This document shows positions 10,175 to 21,443 of a stretch of DNA of 64,000 bases, piece by piece. The first letter of the stretch is position 1. Every line of letters begins with the position of its first letter. This DNA is from Oenanthe sinensis (taxonomy: Eukaryota > Streptophyta > Magnoliopsida > Apiales > Apiaceae): contig JAPMAC010000197.1 of the NCBI GenBank assembly GCA_028671895.1, positions 8,349,501 through 8,413,500 on the forward strand, in the 5' to 3' direction. A model generated the notes under the pieces. That model was not told the DNA's origin. It did not search any database and was given only the letters and a program-made list of their open reading frames with translations. Both the position numbers and the translations under genes were made by a program.

Positions 10175-13100
10175 GTAAACCGGATTATATGGATCCTGGA
10201 CAGCGGATCGTCAAGGCATATGACCGGAGATAGAGCCCTGCTATCAGACGTGGTTGAGAGAGCTGGCCCAATTGTCACCTTTAGAGATAACAGCAAAGGA
10301 ATGACTACGGGATATGGCAAGTTAAATACTGGAAATGTTATCATTGAAAACGTCTCTTTGGTGGAAGGACTTAAGCACAATCTACTCAGCGTCAGTCAAT
10401 TCTGTGATAGAGGTTACAAAGTAAACTTTATCAAGGAGAAGTGTTTAATAGCTCATTCTAAAGAAGACAGACTAGCCTTGCGTGGAGTAAGGAAAGGAAA
10501 CTTGTACGTAGCTGATTTCAACTCGGGAACTGAAGCTGATGCAAACTGTTTTTATTCAAAAGCTTCAACAGAAGAAAGTTGGCTATGGCACAAGAAGCTC
10601 TCACACCTGAACTTCAAAACAATGAACTCTCTAGTCAAGAGGGATTTGGTGAGAGGACTGCCTCCGATGGAATTCTCACAAGAAGGTTTGTGCGAGGCAT
10701 GTCAAAAAGGGAAGTCAAAAAGAGCAACTCACAAAGGCATAGACTCTACAAATATTACTGAACCACTGTTGCTGCTTCATATGGATTTATTTGGTCCAGT
10801 CAATATCATGTCTATGTCAAGGAAGAAATATGTCTTAGTGATTGTAGATGACTTCACAAAGTACACATGGGTTTTATTCTTGAACTCTAAGGATGAAACT
10901 CCACAGTTGGTGATTGATCATGTAAAGTTGATTGAGTTAGATTCAAAGCTACCTGTCCGGGCAATCAGATCAGATAATGGAACAGAATTCAAGAATGAAA
11001 TTCTGAACAGCTTCTGCTCAGACAAAGGGATAACAAGACAATTCTCAGCGCCAAGAACTCCGCAACAGAATGGAGTAGTAGAAAGGAAGAATCGAACCCT
11101 GATTGAAGCTGCAAGAACAATGTTAAGTGAATCAAGGTTGCCTATCTACTTCTGGGCTGAAGCAGTAAACACAACATGTTATACCCAGAATCGAACTTTA
11201 ATCAATAAAGAACATATGAAAATTCCCTATGAATTAATGGCTGGCAAGAAACCAACACTCAAGTACTTTCATGTATTTGGAGCCAAATGTTTTGTGCTAA
11301 AAGATGGAGATGAACATCGTGGCAAATTCGAGGCCAAGGCACATGAAGCAATTTTTGTCGGCTACTCAAAAAGAGCATATAGGGTGTACATAATTGATCA
11401 GCACCAAGTAAAAGAAAGTGTCAACGTTACTTTTGATGACACTAAACTCCCGAGCATCCAAACTGAAGATCCTTCTGAGTCATTAAAATTTGACAATCAT
11501 CCAGACTCAGATTCGGATAATGAAGAAGAGCCTGAGGTTGTAACAGGAAATGATGATGACAACAATGATGGTAATGATCCAGGTAATAGTGGTGGAAACA
11601 ATGGAAACACTGGAGATACTACTAATACCAGTGGTGGATCAACAAGTCAACCTGGTAGCAACTCAGGGGGAGATGAAGGATCAACTGGCACAACACAACA
11701 TCACAATGAATATAGAGGCGAATCATCAAGATCAAACCTACTAAGGGAAAGGATATGGAGCAAAGATCATCCTTTTGAATTGATCATAGGTGATCCAGAT
11801 GTTGGTGTTAGAACCAAAAGTGCAACTTCAAATGAATGTTTATTTTCGGTTTTTCTATCTCAAGAAGAACCAAAGAAAATTGAAGATGCTCTAACTGATC
11901 CAGATTGGGTTCTTGCCATGCAAGAAGAACTCAATCAGTTCGAAAGGCAAGAAGTATGGACACTGGTACCCAGGCCTAAAGATAGATCTGTTATTGGCAC
12001 GAAATGGGTATACAGGAACAAGTTAGACAGTGATGGCATTGTTACAAGGAACAAGGCCAGACTGGTTGCTAAGGGTTACTCTCAGGAAGAGGGAATTGAT
12101 TATGATGAGACCTACGCACCAGTTGCAAGACTTGAAGCCATCAGGATATTTCTGGCATTCGCAGCACATTCTAATTTCAAAGTTTATCAAATGGATGTGA
12201 ATAGTGCATTTCTGAATGGAGAGTTAGAAGAGGAAGTATATGTGGAGCAGCCCCCTGGCTTTGAAAATCCAGAGTTTGCTGATTTTGTGTATTTTCTATT
12301 CAAAGCTCTCTATGGACTCAAGCAAGCACCGAGGACATGGTATGACACTCTCTCTATATTTTTACTTGAAAACGGTTTTACTAGAGGTGTCATAGACAAA
12401 ACTCTCTTTTACAAATTACATAATAAAGATATGATATTCGTCCAAGTTTATGTTGACGATATTATATTTGGTTCTACTAACGAAATCTTGTGCAAGAAAT
12501 TTACTAAGTTAATGCAGAGTAGATATGAGATGAGCATGATGGGTGAGCTGTCATTCTTCCTTGGATTGCAAGTGAAGCAAAAGGAAGATGGGATTTTTAT
12601 TTGCCAATCAAAGTACATAAGGGATCTTCTAAGGAAATACAATCTAGAAGATTCTACACCGGTAAAAACCCCTATGCCAACAGCCACAAAGCTTGACAAA
12701 GATGAAACTAGTAAGAAGGTGGACATCACAAGCTATAGAGGTATGATAGGCTCATTATTATATCTAACTGCTAGTAGACCCGATATAATGTTTGCAACAT
12801 GCTTATTTGCAAGGTTTCAAACTGATCCTAGAGAATCTCATCTTATAGCTGTTAAAAGAATTTTTAGATATCTGAAGGGTACACCGAATCTTGGAATTTG
12901 GTACCTTAAAGATACAGGTTTTGAACTAAGAGGCTATACAGATTCAGATTATGCAGGATGCAGGATGGACAGGAAAAGTACGTCTGGAAGCTGTCAGTTT
13001 CTAGGACAACGGTTGATTTCCTGGTACAGCAAGAAACTACACTCAGTATCTACCTCGACAGCCGAAGCAGAATATATTGCGGCAGGTAGTTGTTGTGCAC

Positions 13101-13394
13101 AGATCTTGTGGATAAGGAATCAGCTGAATGATTATGGACTTGCACTATCTAAAATCCCAATACTTTGCGATAACACAAGTGCCATAGCAATTTCCAATAA
13201 TCTTGTACAACATTCAAGGACCAAGCACATAGACATAAGGTATCATTTTTATCCGAGAGCATGTCATGAATGGAACTGTGGTGTTACATTTTGTACCCAC
13301 AGAAGATCAAATTGCCGACATCTTCACGAAACCACTTGATGAATCCACTTTCTCTGAGTTGGTTAGTGAGTTAGGGATGTTAAACATGAACTAA
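10175..13394 (+). pseudogene. Copia pol of element A with a late frameshift
   Basis: The frame opens after a TAG at 10172, in the same phase as gag, and begins with the protease motif W-I-L-D-S-G (D codon at 10199). Then come integrase (HHCC from about 10580; D at 10786, D near 10974, E near 11083), a Ser/Asn/Gly-rich linker (about 11520-11720), RT (YVDD at about 12450) and RNase H (TDSDYAG near 12940, STAEAEYIA near 13060). One extra base around 13245-13250 relative to B shifts the frame. That frame ends at 13339, while the true C-terminus (PLDESTFSELV...) lies in another frame ending TAA at 13392-13394. The protease part precedes the first ATG (10220), so pol is presumably made by readthrough, splicing or another recoding step. 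Confidence 0.9.
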
Positions 13395-13870
13395 GTATTG
13401 CATGATGTTTTAAATTGCATATTTAATTTTAAGCAAGCACTGTAAATACATTATATATATTCCTTAAAATATTTCAAAAACAAACAAACAAATTGAAAAA
13501 GAAAACTCAAAAAGATTTTCCTTATTTTTGTACAGTTGTTATTTCATTGGCATCTTTACTGTAAATATATTTTATATTATGTTTGTTTTCCAACAATTAG
13601 TATATATTATTTATTATTTTCAACAATTGGTATATATAAGTATGTATAGTTTTAGTTGTTTTTCAACATTGGCATCCTTATTTTTATTTATGTTTTTATA
13701 TTTTTATCTTATTTTTATATATATAAATATAAGCTGATTATTTCAAGTCTCTTTTGAGAAGTAGGAAAGATTTATGAGCTTGATCATCCAATAGTTTCTA
13801 AAAGTGAGATCCTAATCATTGGCATCAATCTTTATCCAAGATCTTAGAACTAAACACACAAACACTATCA
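13395..13870 (+). other. Start of the 3' region of element A
   Basis: Non-coding, AT-rich, with imperfect repeats of a CAACAATTGGTATATAT-like phrase near 13590-13640. Cut by element B at the CTTCC target site (13871-13875) and resumed at 27135. Confidence 0.7.
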
Positions 13871-14427
13871 CTTCCTGTAAAGCATAATGTAACATAGTAT
13901 GTAATAGTGATAACGATAACTCAATTAAGAAATAAAGACAGATAAATAATACTAATATGTAGCACAGGAATCCAGAAGGACATAATCAAGAAGATAATAC
14001 ATTCATTATTGCTGAGCATTCAAGATGAAAGAATTACTGAACGTCAGGGAGAGAAGTTCATTAATATGTTCAAGCCTCAGTGACAAATAAGAGTTCAGAT
14101 GACTTCATTCTAAAGACAGAGCAGTGATCCATGTATAATTGTCAAAGGGTTTCAGTGATCAGAAGCAATGCAACAGTCCAGGGTTAATCAGCTGAAACAG
14201 AATAGAGATTAAGGGAATTCATTCAGTGTTAGTCGTTTGTGAACCAGACCAGTGCACTAAGCGTCAGCACAACAAGAAGAGAATTATCTTAATTAATCAG
14301 AAGAAAATCAGTTGACCAAGCCAAGCCAGAAGAGTGAAATCCAAGTGGTAATTACTTCAAGAAGTCAAGAAATATGCTAAGGCATGTATAACTACAATTG
14401 GTGGTTTATAACTCTTGAAGCACTGGA

Positions 14428-14850
14428 GAGGCGCAACATAAGTCTTACAGGTGCAATACAAAGTTTTAAGTATGTGTGTGGCGCCTATACAGTGTGTATA
14501 GAGTGCAGGCGCCACTTACATCTCAAGGCACAATTTCTCTAAGGCACGAGTGGCACCTGTACAGGGAAGACACTGTACAGGCGCAACACACCTCTCAGGT
14601 GCAACTCAGCTGCTCCAAAGTTTCTAAGTCCTATACAGTGTGTGAGTGGCGCCTACACAGGGCAACAACAGTGTAGGCGCAACACACATACTAGGGCATC
14701 AAAGGCAGTTGATTTTTTCTAAGGCGTGAGTGGCGCCTATACAGGGAAACCACTGTATAGGCGCAACTCACATGAACAAGGCGCAACTCAGGACAATAGG
14801 CGCAACAAGCTTCAAGTGGCGCCCATACACCACTACCACTCTATAGGCGC
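14428..14850 (+). repeat. GGCGCC hairpin array in LTR B (5')
   Basis: About five imperfect inverted repeats of the form GAGTGGCGCCTATACAG, 5-10 bases, CTGTATAGGCGCAACTC, plus single GGCGCAAC half-sites. Each could form a hairpin of about 15-17 bp. The copy in the 3' LTR spans 26340-26765. Related arrays occur inside B (20565-20945) and in the LTRs of C. Confidence 0.9.
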
Positions 14851-15177
14851 CACTCAGGACTTAAGCATTGTGGAAAAATTTCCAATCAAGTCTACAAATA
14901 AATATGGGTTCAAATCAATTGATTTAATGGGTTATCATCTTCAAGCATTCAACACACACAACCGGGAAGCTCCATTAAAGCTAGACATTTATTTCACCCA
15001 ACTGTATTGTGTTGTAATATTGTTTTGAAACCACTGCAGCTAATCATTTGATTAGATTTGTAGCACCACAGGGATTTAATAATAACTTGTTATTTCCCAG
15101 CTTTGTGTTTTATTAACTGTCAAGTTCATTTCTTTAAAAACACAAACACTTCCGCAAACAAATTGAAATTTCTACGA

Positions 15178-15206
15178 CATCATATTCAACCCCCCCTTCT
15201 ATGATG
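15178..15206 (+). other. Hairpin near the end of LTR B
   Basis: A 7-bp stem CATCATA / TATGATG around loop TTCAAC(7)TTC-type sequence (15185-15199), 15 bases before the LTR end. The 3' LTR copy is 27091-27119. Confidence 0.8.
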
Positions 15207-15223
15207 ATATTGGACCTAACAAT

Positions 15224-15241
15224 TGGTATCAAAGCTTGTTG
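15224..15241 (+). promoter_or_regulatory. Primer-binding site of element B
   Basis: Begins TGGTATCAAAGC two bases after the LTR end. It matches the initiator tRNA-Met complement over the first 12 bases with one change, then diverges. Confidence 0.8.
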
Positions 15242-15491
15242 ATTGACTTTAAAAATCAGATCCAAAAATAGTTTTTCTAAAAAGTGCATTTTTAGATCTA
15301 GAAAAATTTATCTTGAATTTTCTTTTATTATTAAAGAAAATTCAATTTCGAATTTTTCATTGATTTTAAAAAGCTATCAATCATCAAGAATTCGAATTAA
15401 AAATTATTTTCTCAATATTTAATTTTTATTCGAATTGATTTTAAATTTTGAGAAATTAATTATTTCTTAAGATTTAAAATTCTTAATAGCC

Positions 15492-18400
15492 ATGAGTACC
15501 CAAAAGCTAAGCAGTATTAAAATTCCCACCTTCGACAAAAATGAATACATCTTGTGGAAAAAGAAGATGACCATTTTCATCAAGACTTGTAATTCTCAAT
15601 ATTTAGGAATTCTTGAAAATGGCCCCTATGTTCCTCAAAAGCTTACACCGGAAACAATTTCAGAAGATGGCGTTCGGATTCCTCAAGGGTTTACCCCAAA
15701 GGAACCATCAGAGTTTACTGATACTGATAAAGAGAGAGTAGCATGGGACAATCATCTACAATGCATCTTGATGGATTCTTTGGACACAACAATGCTGAAT
15801 CAGGTGATCAATTGCACAAGTGCCAAACAGATGTGGGACACAATAAATCTTCTAATGGAGGGTACAGCTGAAGTGAAAGAAACCAGGCTGGACATTCTTA
15901 CCTCCCAATATGAAGCATTCAAGTCACTTCCTGGAGAAAGTATAACTCAAGTTTTTGAGAGATACAACAAATTGCTAAATGACTTGTCTCTACATGGGAA
16001 GGCTTACACGCGAAGGGAAATCAACAGAAAATTCATGTTGACGCTGCCAGCACACCTAGAGCACAAAATCTCTGCTATCAGAGAAAGAAGTGATATAAAT
16101 GATATGTCAATTGAAATGCTATATGGAAAGCTCAAGACTCATGAGATGGAGCAAGAGCAGAGACAAATCATTTACGGCTCAGGTACAGTGGACAGTAAGA
16201 ACACAGCACTGTTAAAGACGACAGCTCTTGTAGCCAGTGATATTGCTGTCAAGGAGACTAACAAAGAAGCACCTGTAGTTGAAAAGGAAGAAATTGTAGA
16301 AGCTGAATTATCAGAATCTAATCAACCGGGTGATGAAGATGACTTCTATTCATTAGAAGAACTTGAACAACTGGAAATCAAACCTATGCCCTACATGGCG
16401 GGAAAGTTCAAGAACCTGAGGTTTAGGAGGAACCCTAAGTACAAATTTAAGAGTAACTCGAGTTACAGTGGTTCCAGGGTCAAAACCAACAACCGATGTA
16501 ATTCGTCTTCAGGGTCTCACAGCAGAGGAGGCTATAAGACAGGGATGGTAGATAGAAGTAAGTTTAAATGCTACAATTGTGGAGAACCCGGTCATTTTGC
16601 AACAGAATGCCGGAAACCAAAACAAGGGAATGAAAGGAAGGAGTCCTACGATGAATTAAAGCAGAAGTATGATGCGCTGGTGAAGAAGCATCAAGAAAGA
16701 GCTTATATAGCTAAAGGAAAGAGCTGGGATGATTCAGATAATGATGAAGAGGAGGTTTATGGAAATCTTGCGTTAACGGAAGACTCTTCAGAGGCATCAC
16801 CTCAATCATCCAAGGGTACAGCGAAGAACAAACGTGTCATGTGGATACTTGACAGTGGATGTTCTAGGCACATGACTGGAGATAAAGCCCTGCTCACAAA
16901 TGTGATTGAGAAAGATGGCCCGATAGTGACCTTTGGAGATAACAGCAAGGGATTCACAACGGGATATGGCAATCTGGAAATCGGGAATGTTATCATTGAA
17001 AACATCTCTCTTATGGACGGATTAAAGCACAACCTTCTGAGTATCAGTCAGTTCACTGACAAAGGATACAAGGTAACTTTTGAGAAAGAAAGATGTGCTA
17101 TCCAAAGAAGGAAGGATACGAAGCTTGCTCTTCAGGGAGTGAGAAAGGGGAATCTCTTTGTAGCTGATTTGTTCTCTGCAAGCAAAGGCGAAGTTCAATG
17201 TTTTTACAGCAAAGCTTCAACAGAGGACAGTTGGTTGTGGCACAAGAAACTTTCTCACCTCAACTTCAAAACAATGAACTCTTTAGTAAAGAGGGAATTG
17301 GTTAGAGGACTGCCCGAGATGGAATTATGTCAAGAAGGGTTATGCGAAGCATGTGAAAAGGGGAAGTCAAAGAAAGCATCTCACCGAAGCAAAGACTCAA
17401 CCAACATTACTGAACCACTGCAACTACTGCATATGGATTTATTTGGTCCAGTAAACGTCATGTCTATGTCAAGGAAGAGATATGCACTTGTAAATGTTGA
17501 TGACTACTCCAAGTACACGTGGGTGTTGTTTCTAGCCGCAAAGGATGAAGCCCCTCAAACAATCATCAATCACTTAAAGAAAATTGAGTTGATAGCTGGT
17601 CTGCCTGTCAGGAAGATAAGGTCTGACAATGGAACAGAATTCAGAAATGCAATCCTGAATGAATTCTTTGTGGAAAAAGGAATATCAAGACAATTCTCAG
17701 CGCCCAGAACTCCACAACAAAATGGAGTGGTAGAGAGGAAGAACAGGACTTTGGTTGAAGCAGCAAGAACAATGCTGAATGAAGCAAAGTTGCCTCTATA
17801 CTTTTGGGCTGAAGTAGTCAACACAGCTTGCTACACTCAAAATCGTACCCTGATTAATAAAGAACATGACAAGACTCCGTATGAAGTATTGGCTAACAAG
17901 AAACCAACACTGAAATACTTTCATGTGTTTGGAGCAAAGTGCTTCGTATTGAAAGATGATGAGCATCTAGGAAAGTTCGAATCCAAGGCTCATGAAGGCA
18001 TATTTCTTGGCTACTCAATGGAATCTAAGGCGTACAGGGTTTATGTGATTGATCACAAAAAGGTCATTGAAAGCATGAATGTAACTTTCGATGATCTAAA
18101 GCTCCCAAGTCTACAAAGAACAGACGACACTGAAACTCTGCAGTTTGAAAATTTGAACTCAGATGAAGGTGAAGTAGAACCTGAAGCTGCAACAGAAACT
18201 CAAGCTCCAAATGAGAATAACAACATTGATGACTCTGACCCTAGTAGTGGAAACAGTGGAAGATTTACAGAAACTACTAGTAGTGGCAGAGAATCTCATT
18301 CTCAACCTAGCAGCAGCTCAGGGGGAGCAACTGAAGGATCTACAAACAGGACCCAACACAATAATGGAAATCAGGCTGAATCATCTAGGGCAAATCTGCC

Positions 18401-20054
18401 TAGACATAGGGTGTGGAGTAGAGATCACCCCTTTGAGTTGATTCTTGGAGATCCAGATGCTGGAGTTCAAACAAGACATGCTTCCCAAAATGAATGTTTA
18501 TTCTCTGGTTTTCTCTCTGAAATAGAACCAAAGAAAGTGGAAGAAGCACTAGAAGATCCAGATTGGGTTCTTGCCATGCAAGAAGAACTCAATCGATTTG
18601 AGAGACAAAAGGTGTGGAAGCTAGTACCCAGGCCAAAGAACAAGTCTATTATTGGCACAAAGTGGGTATTCAGAAACAAGCTGGATGGAGATGGCATTGT
18701 TACGAGGAACAAGGCCAGACTGGTTGCTAAAGGTTATTCTCAGGAGGAAGGAATAGATTATGATGAAACATATGCACCAGTGGCCAGGCTTGAAGCTATC
18801 AGGATGTTCTTGGCATTTGCAGCACATTCCAACTTTAAGGTATATCAAATGGATGTGAAGAGTGCATTCCTGAATGGAGAGCTGGAAGAAGAAGTATATG
18901 TGGAACAACCCCCAGGGTTTGAAGATCCAGAATTTGCAGATTTTGTGTACTTCCTCTTCAAAGCTCTCTATGGCCTGAAGCAAGCCCCTCGAACATGGTA
19001 TGACACTCTATCTATATTTTTACTTGAAAATGGTTTTACTAGAGGTGTCATAGATAAGACTCTATTCCATAAAATGCATAAAAATGATATGATATTAGCG
19101 CAAGTCTATGTAGATGATATTATATTTGGTTCTACTAACGATCACTTGTGTAGTAGATTTGCTAAGCTAATGCAGAGTAGGTATGAAATGAGCATGATGG
19201 GAGAGCTGAACTATTTCCTTGGACTCCAAATAAGTCAAAGGAAAGATGGAATCTTCATTTGCCAGACCAAGTACATCAAAGAACTTTTGAAAAAGTATGG
19301 TCTTGAAGATGTATCCACTGCCAAAACTCCAATGGCAACTGCCACTAAGCTTGATAAAGATGAGCCTGGTAAGAGGGTAAACATCACAAGCTACAGAGGT
19401 ATGATCGGCTCATTACTTTACCTTACTGCAAGTAGGCCAGATATAATGTTCTCTACATGCTTGTGTGCTAGGTTCCAATCAGATCCTAAAGAATCTCATC
19501 TTATAGCTGTTAAACGGATTTTTAGGTATCTTAAGGGAAGTCTGAATCTTGGAATTTGGTACCCTAAAGATACAGGTTTTGACCTTGTTGGCTATACAGA
19601 TTCTGATTATGCAGGGTGTAGGATTGATAGAAAGAGTACATCAGGGAGTTGTCAATTCCTTGGTAGAAGGTTGGTGTCTTGGTATAGCAAGAAGCAGCAC
19701 TCAGTTGCAATGTCGACAGCTGAAGCTGAATATGTTGCTGCTGGGAGTTGCTGTGCACAAATTCTGTGGATAAGGAACCAACTTCAGGACTATGGACTAT
19801 TGCTGAGCAAAATTCCAATATTCTGTGACAACACAAGTGCCATAGCCATCACAAACAATCTTGTTCAACATTCAAGGACCAAGCACATTGATATCAGGTA
19901 TCATTTCATTCGAGAGCATGTCATGAATGGTACTGTAGAGTTACATTTTGTACCTACAGAGCAGCAAATTGCAGACATCTTCACTAAACCACTAGATGAA
20001 ATCACTTTCACTAGACTGGTTTGTGAACTTGGGATGTTAAATTCTACTGACTAA
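15492..20054 (+). CDS. Gag-Pol polyprotein of element B, single intact ORF (1520 aa)
   Basis: Encodes capsid and all enzymes for copia retrotransposition in one frame. Approximate residues: Gag core 1-240; CCHC knuckle CYNCGEPGHFATEC 359-372; aspartic protease D454 in D-S-G; integrase HHCC from about 582, then D649, D712 and E748 (35 residues between the last two, the DD35E pattern); acidic/Ser linker about 900-960; RT from about 1055 with YVDD at 1206-1209; RNase H with TDSDYAG at about 1368 and STAEAEYVA near 1409; ending LGMLNSTD. ATG 15492 matches the start of A (both MSTQK) and follows a 270-bp leader. Unlike A, the knuckle region runs directly into protease: the roughly 300-residue Gag C-terminal module and the stop before pol are missing. 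No frameshift or stop is visible. Confidence 0.97.
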   Translation: MSTQKLSSIKIPTFDKNEYILWKKKMTIFIKTCNSQYLGILENGPYVPQKLTPETISEDGVRIPQGFTPKEPSEFTDTDKERVAWDNHLQCILMDSLDTTMLNQVINCTSAKQMWDTINLLMEGTAEVKETRLDILTSQYEAFKSLPGESITQVFERYNKLLNDLSLHGKAYTRREINRKFMLTLPAHLEHKISAIRERSDINDMSIEMLYGKLKTHEMEQEQRQIIYGSGTVDSKNTALLKTTALVASDIAVKETNKEAPVVEKEEIVEAELSESNQPGDEDDFYSLEELEQLEIKPMPYMAGKFKNLRFRRNPKYKFKSNSSYSGSRVKTNNRCNSSSGSHSRGGYKTGMVDRSKFKCYNCGEPGHFATECRKPKQGNERKESYDELKQKYDALVKKHQERAYIAKGKSWDDSDNDEEEVYGNLALTEDSSEASPQSSKGTAKNKRVMWILDSGCSRHMTGDKALLTNVIEKDGPIVTFGDNSKGFTTGYGNLEIGNVIIENISLMDGLKHNLLSISQFTDKGYKVTFEKERCAIQRRKDTKLALQGVRKGNLFVADLFSASKGEVQCFYSKASTEDSWLWHKKLSHLNFKTMNSLVKRELVRGLPEMELCQEGLCEACEKGKSKKASHRSKDSTNITEPLQLLHMDLFGPVNVMSMSRKRYALVNVDDYSKYTWVLFLAAKDEAPQTIINHLKKIELIAGLPVRKIRSDNGTEFRNAILNEFFVEKGISRQFSAPRTPQQNGVVERKNRTLVEAARTMLNEAKLPLYFWAEVVNTACYTQNRTLINKEHDKTPYEVLANKKPTLKYFHVFGAKCFVLKDDEHLGKFESKAHEGIFLGYSMESKAYRVYVIDHKKVIESMNVTFDDLKLPSLQRTDDTETLQFENLNSDEGEVEPEAATETQAPNENNNIDDSDPSSGNSGRFTETTSSGRESHSQPSSSSGGATEGSTNRTQHNNGNQAESSRANLPRHRVWSRDHPFELILGDPDAGVQTRHASQNECLFSGFLSEIEPKKVEEALEDPDWVLAMQEELNRFERQKVWKLVPRPKNKSIIGTKWVFRNKLDGDGIVTRNKARLVAKGYSQEEGIDYDETYAPVARLEAIRMFLAFAAHSNFKVYQMDVKSAFLNGELEEEVYVEQPPGFEDPEFADFVYFLFKALYGLKQAPRTWYDTLSIFLLENGFTRGVIDKTLFHKMHKNDMILAQVYVDDIIFGSTNDHLCSRFAKLMQSRYEMSMMGELNYFLGLQISQRKDGIFICQTKYIKELLKKYGLEDVSTAKTPMATATKLDKDEPGKRVNITSYRGMIGSLLYLTASRPDIMFSTCLCARFQSDPKESHLIAVKRIFRYLKGSLNLGIWYPKDTGFDLVGYTDSDYAGCRIDRKSTSGSCQFLGRRLVSWYSKKQHSVAMSTAEAEYVAAGSCCAQILWIRNQLQDYGLLLSKIPIFCDNTSAIAITNNLVQHSRTKHIDIRYHFIREHVMNGTVELHFVPTEQQIADIFTKPLDEITFTRLVCELGMLNSTD

Positions 20055-20564
20055 CAAGTTGGTAATCAAAAACTGCAATTTGAAGCTGATAAATTCACTA
20101 GTTGATTAATTTCAATATTTTTAGGACTTGTGAATTTATCTACCAAAAATTATTTTCCAGCTGTTAAGATTAAAATTTAGATAAATACCTTGTGCATGCC
20201 TGTTTAATTTATTAATCTGGTATTTATTTAATTTTTAATCTTAGAAAATATTTAAGTGCTTGTATTTAATTGATAAATTCTTGGCACTTATTTATTTAAA
20301 TATTATTTGAAATTATTTTAAATAAAAAGAATGGATATTTATATTTATTTATTTATTTAAAATAAAAGTAAAATAATGAGAAGCATAATTTATTTATAGT
20401 AATAATTTTAACAATTAATGTTATTATTGTTATTTATGAATATTTTGTGAAAATAATATTTGTGAGTAATTAATTATTAATTGATTAATTATTCGAATTA
20501 TTCATGAATATTATTGTTAATTAGTAACAAAATTTGGAATCACTTGAAAATCTGTTTAAGTACT
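20055..20564 (+). other. AT-rich spacer after gag-pol of B
   Basis: Very AT-rich with many TTTATTTATTTAA-like runs and no ORF. It leads into the internal hairpin array. Confidence 0.6.
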
Positions 20565-20945
20565 GAGTGGCGCCTATACAGCATACTCACTGTATAAGCG
20601 CAACTCATTCTCTAATACTTAGTAATTTTATTGAAAAACATCAAGTGGCGCCTCAAGTGTTGAGTGACGCCAATACAGTGCATTCACTGTATAGGCGCAA
20701 CTCACCACTTAAATTATTGTTGCTAAACAAACCTGTGTGGCGCCAATACAGTGCATTCCCTGTATAGGCGCAACACAAGTGTTGAGTTGAGAAAATTGGC
20801 TGTTTTTAACTCTAAGTGGCGCCACTACAGTGTAACCACTGTACAGACGCCACTCACCTTTTCTTGGCAAATTTTCTCAATTTTAAGTGGCCCAGCTAGT
20901 TAAGTGGCGCCTCCACAGTGTAACCACTGTGCAAGCGCCACTCAT
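20565..20945 (+). repeat. Internal GGCGCC hairpin array of B, upstream of the 3' ORF
   Basis: Five inverted repeats of the same kind as in the B LTR, centred near 20585, 20680, 20750, 20840 and 20930, for example GAGTGGCGCCTATACAG paired with CTGTATAAGCGCAACTC. It is not part of the LTR. It lies about 500 bp past the pol stop and is followed by a TATA box. Confidence 0.88.
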
Positions 20946-20978
20946 CACTTAATCAAATTTTTTTTCCTGAGCTGCGCC

Positions 20979-20986
20979 TATAAATA
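20979..20986 (+). promoter_or_regulatory. Candidate internal TATA box of B
   Basis: TATAAATA about 35 bases after the last hairpin of the internal array and 458 bp before ATG 21444. The layout (array, TATA, leader, ORF) copies that of an LTR promoter. It would drive a separate RNA for the 3' ORF, which is inference. Confidence 0.5.
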
Positions 20987-21443
20987 CTGAGTTGTGATAT
21001 TTTGTTGAGCTTTTTGATTATATACACGATTACACACAGTTGAAGCGCAACTTAATAAACAAACTCAGATCTAATTTTTTAATCGAACATAACTTGATCA
21101 TTTCCTGTCCATTTTTAAAACTAAAATCATTTTTGTGATCACCTTGAACGTACCTTTCATTTGCAATCAATATCACTCAATTTGGTTAGGTTTTTAAAAT
21201 TCACATTTTGACAAAATTTGAACAGTTTGGTCACTGTTAGTAACTCTTAAAATTCGATTAAATTTTTTATAAGATTTAAAAGTGTGCTAAAAAATTACTA
21301 GGATTTTTTTTTTGTTAATTTTAAGAAAATTAAAGTAATTTTTTTTTAAAAAAAAAATCAGGGTTTTAGTTCAAAATTTTACTAAAATAATTTGATTTTA
21401 ATTAGTACTTTTAATTATTAAAAATTACTTTTCATTTTTTTTA

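Larger units (their letters stand above)
13876..15221 (+). mobile_element. 5' LTR of element B
   Basis: Begins TGTAAAGCATAATG and ends GGACCTAACA. It shares a U3 block (GTTAGTCGTTTGTGAACC... near 14232) with the LTRs of C. A GGCGCC-type hairpin array spans 14428-14850, and a weak TATA-like ATAAATATGG lies near 14896. The hairpin CATCATA / TATGATG at 15178-15206 encloses the C-rich loop. Confidence 0.95.

Noticed and set aside
14476..15028. ORFs of 66 and 100 codons in LTR B (repeated at 26389-26941)
   Set aside because: They lie across the hairpin array and U5-side sequence of the LTR, with no domain and no conservation beyond the LTR copies.
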